Part shown: positions 24,840-41,200 of the stretch, one piece after another
Position numbering within the stretch: the stretch's first letter is position 1
Layout: every line of letters starts with the position of its first letter
Assembly (NCBI GenBank): GCA_003344405.1
Contig: NOWV01000005.1
Coordinates: forward strand, 620,001-684,000
DNA from: Trichoplax sp. H2
Lineage: Eukaryota > Placozoa > Uniplacotomia > Trichoplacea
Direction: 5' to 3'
DNA: 64,000 nt
The notes under the pieces: model-generated
What the model was told of the DNA's origin: nothing
What the model saw: only the letters and a program-made list of their open reading frames with translations
Database searches by the model: none
Position numbers and translations under genes: made by a program

Positions 24840-25248
24840 TTTGGATGGGCTTGTTGCGTGGCTGAGGTTACCAATGCCGACCTGTACAGCAACTGGATAC
24901 TACACAATCCATGCCAGCTTTTTAGTTGTACAGTATAGAGAGGAAAACCTATTTCTTGTCTCTCTATCATATAACTCTACTTGGACCTAGAAATCTGACA
25001 GACAGACAGAAACCCTCGTACACCGTACAGTGTACAGTGTACAATACATTGCACTTACAGTACAGACACAATACTATGTACTGTAAACCTTTCTGCACTC
25101 GAGGATCACTCCAATCGACTGCTGCAGTGAATAGAGAAATTGCTATATAGTGTACCATACAGGGGGTTAATTTAAGTCAATATGCTGTATGAAAGTTATA
25201 AAGTAACACCGTAGCCACAATTTACTGCATTGTCATCCTCTTTTCAAC
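24840..25248. promoter_or_regulatory. Shared bidirectional promoter of TMEM70 and PSMB5
   Basis: The 409 bp separate the start codons of two divergent genes, so both promoters must lie here unless there are distant untranslated exons. At 25018-25085 there is a cluster of overlapping palindromic words built from GTACAGTGTAC, TACAGTACAG and ACTGTA. The same words cluster upstream of DHX16. I see no obvious TATA box at a fixed distance. Small open frames in this stretch are by-products of the repeats. Confidence 0.65.
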
Positions 25249-26959
25249 ATGGCGGCGTCGTCGTTAGCAAAGTCCTACCGAAATCGCTCTGCGATTGATT
25301 TTATTAAAACTACTTCCAAACGAAAGGAAGATGAAATGATAGAGGATGAACTTAGGACACATTTGTCGAAAGAATTATCCTTTCAAGTTCCTCCTATGGA
25401 TGTAAGTTAGCATTTATTGACCGATTACCTTAGCCGATTGGTGTATGGTTAACCGGTTATCATTTACTTTTTCCAATTTCGCTTTCTAATATAGAGAAGA
25501 ATCATCTAATTTATCCTTACCCTGACTTGATAGATGCATATACTTGTGTAGAGCTTACATTTTATACGTAGTTATGACACTAATAAGGATTCATGCTAAA
25601 AATTTCAAGTGATGCCAGTTAGTTAAAATAAGTGAAGAATACTATTTCATCAGCATGACGTTTTGTTTTTTATATTCCTCTAGCCTCAAGTTTTTCTAAA
25701 ATCGATCAATGAAAGGGAAAATGGTGTTAAAATACAATTTCTACATGGTACAACAACCTTAGCTTTTAAATTTAAAAATGGTGTCATTGTTGCTGCAGAT
25801 TCTCGTGCATCAATGGGCTCTTATATCGGTAAATGGCAATCAATTTTACTTGCAAGTTTGATCATTTCGAATTGATTGTGGAAATGATGGAATAAACATC
25901 TAGAAGCTAATGAATCGAATGATGTGATAACACTTCTTCTTCTCCTTCTTCTTCTTAGGCTCGCAAACTGTCAAGAAAGTTATCGAAATTAACCCCTATT
26001 TATTAGGTACGATGGCTGGAGGTGCAGCTGATTGTTCATTCTGGGAACGTGTTCTTGCTGAGCGATGCAGAGTTTATGAATTACGCAATAAAGAGAGGAT
26101 ATCTGTTGCTGCTGCATCGAAACTCCTTGCTAACATGGTCTATTATTATAAAGGAATGGGTCTCTCAATGGTTAGTAAAATACTATCATCCATAGTTTCG
26201 CTCTTTATAGGAAATGATCATTTCTTGCACTCTTTTCCAATGTTATTCATGTAGGGTACCATGATTTGTGGTTGGGACAAAAGGGTAAGCAAGCTTTTCT
26301 ACAACGTAGAATAAAATGATATTTGTACCTAGAGAGTATTCCTGAATCATGGAATGGTAGAGCAGCTCCTAACTCTTAAAACTAGTTTAAAATTGTTTCA
26401 TTTTCATTCAATTTATAGGGACCAGGACTGTATTATGTCGATAGTGATGGTACAAGAATGACTAATTACATGTTTTCAGTTGGCTCTGGATCTACTTATG
26501 CTTATGGTATCTTAGATAGTGGATTTAAACATGATCTAGAAGATGAAGAAGCATATGATCTGGCTAGAAGAGCAATCTTTCACGCTACTCATCGTGATGC
26601 TTATAGTGGAGGCTCCGTAAATTGTAAGTAATCATTTCCTTTAAATTTTGAATTATGTATCCCAATTTTGCCCATATCGGAATGTACGTATAGTGCGTTA
26701 TATTACCGTTAACGCTAGCAATAGCATTAACGTTGTTGCGTTATATTAATTTTTATCATTAAAAGATGAAGTTCTCTAAGCATAATATATACTGCTACTT
26801 ACGTAGTTGTTACTGAACGATTTAATGCAGCAATTCTAATATTCTATACGCGGTTGGTCTTTCCTTTTAATAGTATATCATGTCAAAGAAACCGGTTGGG
26901 TAAAAATTTCCCGGGATGACGTTGGCCCATTATATTATCAGTATAAAGACGCTCAGTAA
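25249..26959 (+). CDS. PSMB5: Proteasome subunit beta type-5 (chymotrypsin-like active site)
   Basis: Catalytic subunit of the 20S proteasome that cuts after hydrophobic residues. Exons: 25249-25401, 25684-25828, 25959-26170, 26255-26284, 26419-26623, 26874-26959, giving 276 aa (human about 263). A propeptide of 73 residues ends HG before TTTLAFKF, so the nucleophile is Thr74, equal to Thr1 of the mature enzyme. In mature numbering Asp17 (IVAADSR) and Lys33 (SQTVKK) are present, as is Met45 in LLGTMAGG. Residue 21 is Ser, where human has Thr. [12 protein letters not shown] and [15 protein letters not shown] are nearly identical to the animal family. The start ATG sits in AACATGGCGGCG. An AATAAA lies at 27232, about 270 bp after the stop. 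The next gene, DHX16, converges from the other side. Confidence 0.96.
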
Positions 26960-27664
26960 TCGATTACGTTTAATCACAAGTAATATGATGTTTCATAAAC
27001 TCTATTCTATTTCTTTATTAATGTTTTTACTGTATACCAGGTAAATTACGATTTAGCTAATGTTGTAGATATCTTCATTCATGATGATACATTCACAAGT
27101 TATTCGTATCTACCTGATGATTATTATAAATAAGTTTTCATTGTTGTGACATAACTACTTCGGACGTGTTCTATGTGTCGTGATGGAACATGTAATTGCT
27201 AAAACCACCCAGTATAGTAGGAATTAAATTGAATAAAGACTCTGGTTTGTTTATTGCTTAATCAAATATAAAAATTGTACAATTTGTCGAGTTAACGACT
27301 ACAGCAATACGTAACGTTTTCGAAGCATCATCTATCTGTACATGTTAACAGTCTGTAAGATTAGAAAGGATAACGTGTGTACATGGATTCAGGAAAAGGT
27401 GCAATATCGCAACATCACTGATCAAGTCCTGCGATTACGTCTTTCTAATGATTGTAACGCATACGATTGCCACATACAGAATAATTTAGCAGTTTCCTAT
27501 TTATACATAAAATGTCACTATATACAGTACGAACATTTCTATAGATAATACAGATTAGACTAATTCTACACCGTATAACAAACACCAAATGGTCTCATTA
27601 GATCATATAAAAATGGATTAAAGAAAAGAAATATAATTTTCTAGAGGGAAGAATATACGTATTA
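26960..27664. other. Convergent 3' region between PSMB5 and DHX16
   Basis: This holds the 3' untranslated regions of the two convergent genes. AATAAA at 27232 fits PSMB5. TTTATT near 27248 on the plus strand could serve DHX16 in the opposite direction, although it is about 400 bp past that stop codon. No exon seen. Confidence 0.5.
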
Positions 27665-33109
<5,445 letters not shown>

Positions 33110-33169
33110 TTTGGACAAGACGGTTGGCAGTTGCTTAGTGGCGCAGCGTCGACTTCCTTTCTTATAGTG

Positions 33170-33330
33170 TAGCTCACAGTACAGTACAGTACAGTACGGT
33201 ACTGTATTACCATGACAGTACAGTGTACAGTACAAGGCAGTGTCCGTACTGTGCACTGTACACTGTACTGTACTGTACCCTTCGCTACAGTTCCCACTAG
33301 CTGTACAGTACAGTACTAGTCAGTACTGTA
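33170..33330. promoter_or_regulatory. GTAC-type palindrome cluster upstream of DHX16
   Basis: Immediately 5' of the DHX16 start (33109) is a dense run of words such as CAGTACAGTACAGTACAGTA, ACAGTGTACAGTAC, TGTACACTGTACTGTACTGT and CTGTACAGTACAGTACTAG. They are self-complementary or nearly so, and could form small hairpins or bind a dimeric protein at many overlapping sites. Part may be transcribed as leader. A second cluster lies at 33555-33600 and a related one in the TMEM70-PSMB5 promoter. Confidence 0.55.
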
Positions 33331-33554
33331 AGACCGGCTGGTGACATTACTTTTACTAGCGATTGTTTTCTATACTCAGTCATCACTCACAGGCTTCAGA
33401 TTATGGCAAGGGTAACGTACAATATAGCGTTGACAGCGATAGGGTGCCATATATTACTGCGCCGAATCCAGAATAATCTTCGATGCTCTATCACTTGTAA
33501 TACAATTCTCTTGCAAAAATAATGTCGCTAGTGTCAGAAACTACTCAGTGAAAG

Positions 33555-33600
33555 AAAATACTGTACTGTACTGTACAGTGTACTGTACAGTACAGTACTT
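33555..33600. repeat. Second GTAC palindrome cluster
   Basis: About 45 bp made almost wholly of overlapping ACTGTAC, TGTACAGTGTAC and CAGTACAGTACT words, about 450 bp upstream of the DHX16 start. It has the same word set as the cluster at 33170-33330. Confidence 0.6.
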
Positions 33601-34314
33601 TAGCCGATCATTAGTAACTCATAGGAACGGAAAAAGACTCGCTAAACGACCGCTTGCTGTCTGTCCGTCCATCAGCAACGTTCTTTCTCTCATGATATTG
33701 CCATGATTGGGAATATTCAATCACACTGACTAGATCATCAGTAAAAATGGCATAATAAATCTTTGATTATTACAACTTGAACTTGAAGTGAGTCATCAAT
33801 CTGGTTGTTAGTGATTGTAAAAATTTTAATTTTTACCTCTGTCGCAGCTGCCATGCCATTTATTACTTACGAGTTACGACGGTAGCTACATATTTTGAAG
33901 AGCGTGATGTGGTACAGAATCGTTTCAACGTATTTTATATAGTTCTTAACGCATGCGTTAGCTCACGTACGCGCACGCTAATGTACAGCATATAGGAAGC
34001 GAGTAGATGGTATATCATACTGTCTGCCTATAATACTGTCTATGACGTTTATTGCATGTATATTCCTAATAACTCACGCAGTATTTTAAATATTTTTGAA
34101 TACATAACACTAGATCAGTCTCTATTAAATGTGTTTCAAGTTCTTCAAATAAAATTAGAGTCAGTTCAACATAGTTATTTACAAAATTGAATGCGTCAAC
34201 AGTTGTGAAATGTCTTTAGTAGAGGGTCGTAAACGCTTGGCACGTGTAAGTATAGAAACGTACAGAATGGTAATACGAACTAAAAGCGTACTGTAAGGCG
34301 CTAGCAACCATTGC

Positions 34315-35360
34315 ATAGGAGATCCGCTCCTATCCGTTAGATAGGTGTACTGCAGTTCTTGATTTAATTTAGTCATTCCGATGCAGGGATTACTGTACTA
34401 CAGTAAAGAAAAGCTACGGTAGTATCCACTAACCAGTATAGTATATAGCACGCAAAGTATAACGAGCGAGGGATCTACTAGGAGACAGAATATTACCTAT
34501 TTCTAGGCACTTTTTACTTAGTGAGAGGAGTAAAAAACAGTATCCTAGTAGATCCCTCGCTCGTTAAATAAAGTCCATATGACAAAAATTCCGCCTATAC
34601 GCCTATAGTTTTTATCCGCTATATAGGTGTATTGCAGTTCTTGATTCATTTTAGCCATTCCAATGCATGAACTACTGTACTAAAGAAAAGCTACGGTAGT
34701 ATCCACTAGGCCACTACTCAGTAAAGTATATAGCACGCAAAGTACTGTATAATGAGCGAAGGGTTCACTAGTCGACAGAATATTGCCTATTTCTAGGCAC
34801 TTTTTACTTGGTGAGAGGAGTAAAACAGCAACTATAGTACGCACTAAATGAAGTCAATATGACAAAAATTCTACCTATACGCCTATAGCTCTTATCCGCT
34901 ATACAGGTGTATAGCAGTTCTTGATTCGTTTTAGTCATTCAATACTTAGCATAGTATATAGCACGCGAAGTATAATAAACGAAGGGTCCACTAGAAGACA
35001 GAATATTGCCTATTTCTAGGCTTTTTTTACTTGGTGAGAGGAGTAAAATAGCAACTATAGTACGCACTAAATGAAGTCAATATGACAAATATTCTGCCTA
35101 TACGCCTATAGCTCTTATCCGCTATAGGCCTACTATTGTTGATTGTTGATTCATTTTGATCATCTTGATTCTTGATTCATTCATTCATTTGATTCATTTG
35201 CTGTAGTACCCACTACCCAGTGCAGTATATAGCACGCGAAGTGTAACGAGCCAAGGGTCTACTAGTAGACATAATATTGCCTATTTCTAGGCATTTTTTA
35301 CTTGGTGAGAGGAGCAAAACAGCAACTACACACCAAACGAAGTCAATATGACAAAACTTG
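34315..35360. repeat. Four-copy tandem array, unit 220-290 bp
   Basis: The block GACAGAATATTGCCTATTTC, then TAGGCACTTTTTACTTGGTG and AGAGGAGTAAAA, occurs at 34484, 34774, 34997 and 35266 (spacings 290, 223, 269). Other shared parts are TATATAGCACGCGAAGTATA, TCAATATGACAAAAATTC, CTATACGCCTATAGCTCTTA and AGAAAAGCTACGGTAGTATC. Copies 1-3 are close to each other, so this array looks younger than those near ELMO. Copy 1 differs by carrying a perfect inverted repeat (34461-34565). Confidence 0.85.
34461..34565. repeat. Perfect 23-bp inverted repeat inside tandem copy 1
   Basis: 34461-34483 (begins AACGAGCGAGGG) is the exact reverse complement of 34543-34565 (ends CCCTCGCTCGTT), with a 59-bp spacer. 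The left arm belongs to the normal repeat unit. The right arm replaces the sequence found at that place in copies 2 and 3 (ACTATAGTACGCACTAAATG). The transcript of either strand would fold into a long-stem hairpin. Confidence 0.85.
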
Positions 35361-38036
35361 GAAAAATTTTGTACTAGCACCCCCTCGTCTTGAGTCTTTA
35401 TTTTAGGGTCTCATTTTATGAATAGCAAATGTGCATTGCAGGGATAAAATGGGATTGAGAAAGGAGCATTTCTCTAACGGATATTATCGCTATCCGTCAG
35501 TAGACAATGAATATAGTAATTAGTAATTTTATAGACGTACGTATGGATGTAGGGTTAGGGACTCCCAACATTAGCAACGCTGCACAACACCTTCCCATTT
35601 AGATTACTATTCGTGCTAATGAAGGGGCACATCTGTTCATATCACGTAGTTTTTATCATCGGCAGTGCGTCTAAAATGATCGTTGGATTTGACGTATAAC
35701 TGTAACACCAATAAATTACTAGAGAAATTTATTCTACTGCAGGCATGATGACAAGCTTGTCAGTCCATATTAAGATGCTTTTTTTATACAATATCGTAGA
35801 ATTCCTAGAAAAACTTGATTGATGGCCTTCGATCGATTGATTCTGGCACTTGAGATCAATTTATCTGTCGGCAATTGTAAACTCTTCAAATAGGATGACT
35901 ATAGTATAACAAGTTTAAAGTTGTATCACCTATCCAAAATCCTTTTTACGCCTGGAATAATCGAATAATAACAGTCATGCTTGATACTGTACGCGATAAA
36001 TTCCAAGACTTTCCTTCACCGTCACTTTCTGTCATGGAGTTTGCCTTGATCAGTCGGACTGTATTAATTAAGGAATAATTTTATCGCCTATGTCAAGCGA
36101 TAATGATCCTAATTCATTCTAATTCGCGTCTAATCCGTGTCGAAGGCTTGCTTAAAATAAGCGCACACTAGATGATGAATATTGGTACAATATTGGACGG
36201 AATGAATAAAATCAATCAGTTAAGACCCTGATTATTAAATTAAATTAATAATTCGTATTGACATAAAACTTGGGGCAGGATAGGCAATATTGACTTCCAG
36301 AATAGACGCACGCTAAATCGCTCATACAATTAAAACCGATCACGTAAGATTGGGCCATTATAAATGGTTAATTATTGACATAAAACTCCCAAAAGGATAT
36401 ACAGTATTTACTGTTAGCAATATTCCGATTGGCTGTGACTGTCCCTGATTCTTATCTTACCAATGAAAGAGCGACCACATTATCGGTTGCAGATGCTCCA
36501 AGTCTGTTTTAATGATGATAAACCTCTAGCATATTGGCAGATTGGCGTATACAGCACAGTAATAAACTATGCGTATCTAGTCCAATAGGGTCAAGACAAG
36601 TCATGGCCTATTTATAATAATAATTACGCTAAAGCGTTTTTATTTTGAAATGTAATTACTTTATTACCCACCATATCTTCCGTTGAAATCATCAAAGAGA
36701 GCCTTTTTAACCCCCATGTTACCGACAAAGAACCGTAATGTCAACTTTTAGCATTGTTTCGTTCTTGATACGGCACGCTACAAGAATATCGATTTAACAT
36801 TTCTGATTACTGCCGGTGACTACACTAGTCCTAACACCCTACCTGTCCCTATTTGCCCCTTCTTGTCATTTCTCTTTTACTATCCTATGTTGTTAAGTAG
36901 TCCAATAACAACACAACAACTTGCCCGTTGTTATAACAAATCGAAAGATTATACGAAGGAGAAAAAATATGGTGCTGATTTGTCCATACTATTATTACGC
37001 GCAGTAGGTAGCCACAGCGATTCTAAGCGCTAGATCCCTTCCAATCTAAAGTAGAAACTATAAAGCAATAGATATTCTATCAAACTCATGGCAGTGAGTA
37101 GAACACATTCCTATTGCTGTACCATTTCGTATCTTGCTGAAAAGAATAAGCTTGAAGGGCTTTTTATGTCAACAATAAATTGCTTTCTATTATCCATCTT
37201 GATTACATAAGTGGCATCTACGCATTAACAATCGTGCGAGCACAAATAAAGTATTATTGCAGTTGGATAGAGTACAATTACTTGAATGAGGAAGAATTTT
37301 ATCCTTTCATACTAACATCAACTTGTGTCAATTTTATAGATTATCATCCATACCCCTCGATTCATTGGCTTGATGCCTAGAAAGTAGCTTGGACTCCCCC
37401 CGTATGAAGGAGGAACAAACAGCGAGTTTAAAGACTTATTTCATTAGCAAGTTTGGTAGTCGACAGGAAGAGACTTACACATACACCCATCCATAAAATT
37501 AAGAAGAAAAAAAAATTCCAATTCATCGACGTAATACAACGTCAGCGATCGGTAAGTTCTACTATAGCCAATCCTCATACACTTTTCCAACGATAGTATA
37601 GTAATATAGTTAATGAGATTTATTATCTAAGCAGATTCATATCATACCATTTAATTGATTAATAGTCCGCTTTCTCACCAGGAATCCATTATCACTTTAC
37701 TACTGTACTCTCAACATAGCCATCGTCAGCGACTGTCGTCAAAAAAATATATTTTTTCAACTCTGGACAAACCGATCAAAGTTATCATGCTGTATTAATG
37801 GTTTATCGATCTCAATCGATCGATCCAGCTATAAATTGATTATTTAATATTCATCCTTATTGCATTGAATGAAACCATCTTCAAATCATGTCGAACGATG
37901 TAAGTACTCTATACATAGATTGATCAATCATGCAAATGGTACGTTTATTGTTTCAAGATTAAAAATGAGATCATTCTCATTGTATCATTATAATCTGACA
38001 TTGACGAATGGAGATTAACATCTTCACTTTCTTCCT

Positions 38037-38228
38037 ATGTCTTCAATCTTGCATCATTATTCAATTGAAGCCATCTTGAAGATATTTAATCAAATCATTT
38101 TCTTATTTATCATCGATTTAAAACGTATTAATCTATCATTATCATGTTGTCGATATCAACTTATGCGTCTATGGCGATCAGTACTATTGAATCATAGCAA
38201 TCGGCGTAAAGCAAAGCTCTTTCTTTAA
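38037..38228 (+). CDS. Short F-box-like open frame, status uncertain
   Basis: A 63-codon frame. Residues about 11-48 (AILKIFNQI, then IDLKRINLSLSCCRYQ, then LMRLWRSVL) follow the F-box pattern of an ILKIF helix, a DL.R...S..C helix and a closing LWRSV. The usual LPDE start of an F-box is missing, and the frame has a TAA seven codons upstream and ends soon after, so if real it is a fragment or a small gene with an unseen first exon. A possible ATG plus GTAAGT donor at 37888-37904 does not join it in a way I can support. I am not confident this is coding. Confidence 0.2.
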   Translation: MSSILHHYSIEAILKIFNQIIFLFIIDLKRINLSLSCCRYQLMRLWRSVLLNHSNRRKAKLFL

Positions 38229-41200
38229 ACGAAACCCTATTCTAGACTTAAATTCATCTTTTTCCTTCTTTTACATCATGATTTATCACTCTCTTATCGT
38301 ATAAGATAGATCTTATCAAGATGATGCTCACATTTTATTGCAATAGATAAATAATAAGGTAAAAATTTGATAAAGATGAATAACTCTTAATAAGATCTTC
38401 AATTCAATCTAGAGATCTTTAGTACGACATCTTTCTTTTCTCAACGTTAGTATTTTGAGGAATTAATAGCATGACAATTTAGATATCAGGACTAATGTTA
38501 ACGAAATGAATTTAAATTGGGAGTGTATACCAGTCCTTAATTAAAAACGTAGATGTCCTTTTCTAATCGCAAAAATAATAGTACATAGCATCAAGAGATA
38601 AATACAAAAACAATAACCAAATCAATAGTTTTTAATCTACACTGCAAGTCCTTGAACAGTTACAAGACAAACACGAATGCTTTTGAAGTAATCAATGTAT
38701 GGAAAGGTAGAGTAACGATTCAATAGCATTAAAATATAGCTGGCATCAATTAACATCAATACACTATATCAGATAATGTAATGAATTCTTGGTGAAAATC
38801 GTCGTGTAAATCATCACCGGCAATCCTTTAGGACCAGAATTAACAAATTGATATTCTCGATTCTTTTTCAAAACATATTTCTCTCTTCATTCACCTAAAA
38901 CAAGACATTGAAGATCAACGGTAGACATGTTTATTTCATTATCATGATTAAAAGCTGCAATGTCAGTTTGTCTAAAGTTATAGCCTGCAGGCAACTGTAT
39001 TGTAATAACTTTTAGGCGCCATTAAAGTTTCTAAAGTAAATGGGATAAATATAATAGATAATATCCCTGCATTGATTCAGTCCTTAGTAGTTTTTGTTAA
39101 GCATATTTTTATATAGTATTCAATAAATTTTATACCCCATCTTTAAATTAAATCTATTTTATTAGCATTGACCAATGACCCGACCCTTAGAACAGTTTAG
39201 CAATGAATGGACTTGAATTCTTTAGTCATCATTGATACATTTTTCCAATTTTATAGAAATCATAACGGCACAAAGAAATGCCGGTTTTAACTAGACTAGG
39301 CTGAATCAGGTGTTGAATGTTGGCTATCGACAATTGAATAGTATTTTTACAAATTTTTAATAATTTCATATTAATCTCCAGAGAAAAGATATTATTTATC
39401 GACATTGGTATGTTTAACGAAAGATGAGGGATATTCTTTTTTCTACAGCTTAATTTCACTTAATAAGCTTGATTTACAGACACCAAATATGTTGACAAGA
39501 TGTTATCATACTCAATTGATGATCAATAATTAATGCAACATCTGTTGTAGGACTCGTAGAGTTTACTGTTAAGGGAGGGAAAGTCTAATTTCTGTTCCTT
39601 TCATACTCCTACAGTTACCTCTTGAGAGGGTTAAAGTACTTGATCTGTCACTATTTCACGTTCTACCAAATTTTTAAAGTACTTTTTCTCATCAACGAAC
39701 GATCGATTATTTTCGTAACAAATATTGTGGATTATTTCAAGTATAAGTTTATATGGCTGTAGGCCGTTTGTAGCCAGTTGGCTCATATGAATATGAATAA
39801 TCAAGAATAAATGACATACTACTATTCTACCCAATTCAGCTTGTCCTTCTTAACGGTTAAGTAAAGTAAAAGGGATTTATATTCAATGCAAAAGCGGATT
39901 ATCTTGCATTATCGCACGTAAAAACACGCAAAACTTGTTAAATTTAGATAGAAAATTCTTGTTCACGGCTTAAACTAAAAGTACCATTTAAAACTGAAAG
40001 GTATTCACTTTTGGAATTGATCAAGTTTTACCACGCAATCGATCTTAATTGATTATTTATGCATCCTATATGTTACCATACCTAATATTGGGTAAACTTA
40101 AGGTAAAGAGAAAACATAGTTTAAATCTTCAATCACTTTACGATATATGAAGAAGCAAGAAGTGATTTTAAATATTTCAAATCGTAAGCATAGATAGTAT
40201 TCCAACATGCCATTCAATAATTATTTTACATAATACTGTTGGTCCTTTTAATCATTCTAGAATTATCATCATTTATTGCAGGTATTATAATATGCGATAG
40301 AATTCCCTTACTTTCTATGAAATTAATTGAAAGTAATGAGATAATAAGCATCCTATTTCAATTTTTAAGGCAATCCTTACCTACTTATAATTATCGACCA
40401 ATAATAGATATTCTCTAGGGTACGATATTGATGTCGAATATAACGATATAAAGTCAACTTTAGTAATTTAAGGTACTAGCCTTGTTTATTCTAGTTCTAC
40501 TACCTAAAAAATAATACCTTGACAATTAAAAGGCTATTTTGACTCTATATGAGTAAAAACATCTCTACAATTTCCCTACTGGGCATTTACATGCTTGACG
40601 TTAATGCATAGACATGATGCCTTTGCTACCCGCTGTTAAAATTAATATCTATACTTACTATCGAATTGTCATGACTAATCAAGATTTCATCTCGTTTTAC
40701 TGGACATTATTTTGTTTTATATCGTATTTTTATTGAATATTTAAATTGATTAAAAAGATAATCAGATGAGTTTCGTTTTTTGTGATTCAAATGATATCTT
40801 CGAATATAAACTATTTAAAGCTATCACAAAACCTTAAAATTAACTAAAACAGGTCAATTGATCGAAGATCATAAAGAATACCAGTATTTCGATGTTGTAT
40901 TCTATCTAATTTCTAATACTACTTACTAATGCATATGATTAAGATAACCTATTCCATTTGCCAAGAGTCAATATAAATTACTATATAATTTATAGTAAAT
41001 ACTGCTGATTGTAAAGAATGTCATGGCAGTAATAATTAAATGGGTATTGAATATTGTATTATCTAGGACATATGATTCTACGAGTAAGATGCAGACGAAT
41101 AAAATTCCCCTATTAATGCTAGTATTAATATTAAATTCCGCCATAAAGGGAAAATTAAATAGGCAATGATGGTTATATTCGAGTTTCCAATCAGTTGTTC

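Noticed and set aside
24926-25158. Overlapping open frames on both strands in the TMEM70-PSMB5 promoter
   Set aside because: They arise from palindromic GTAC words, which leave both strands open. No homology.
34315-35360. Regularly spaced repeats as a possible CRISPR array
   Set aside because: Units are 220-290 bp and diverged, with no short identical repeats and unique spacers, and the context is animal.
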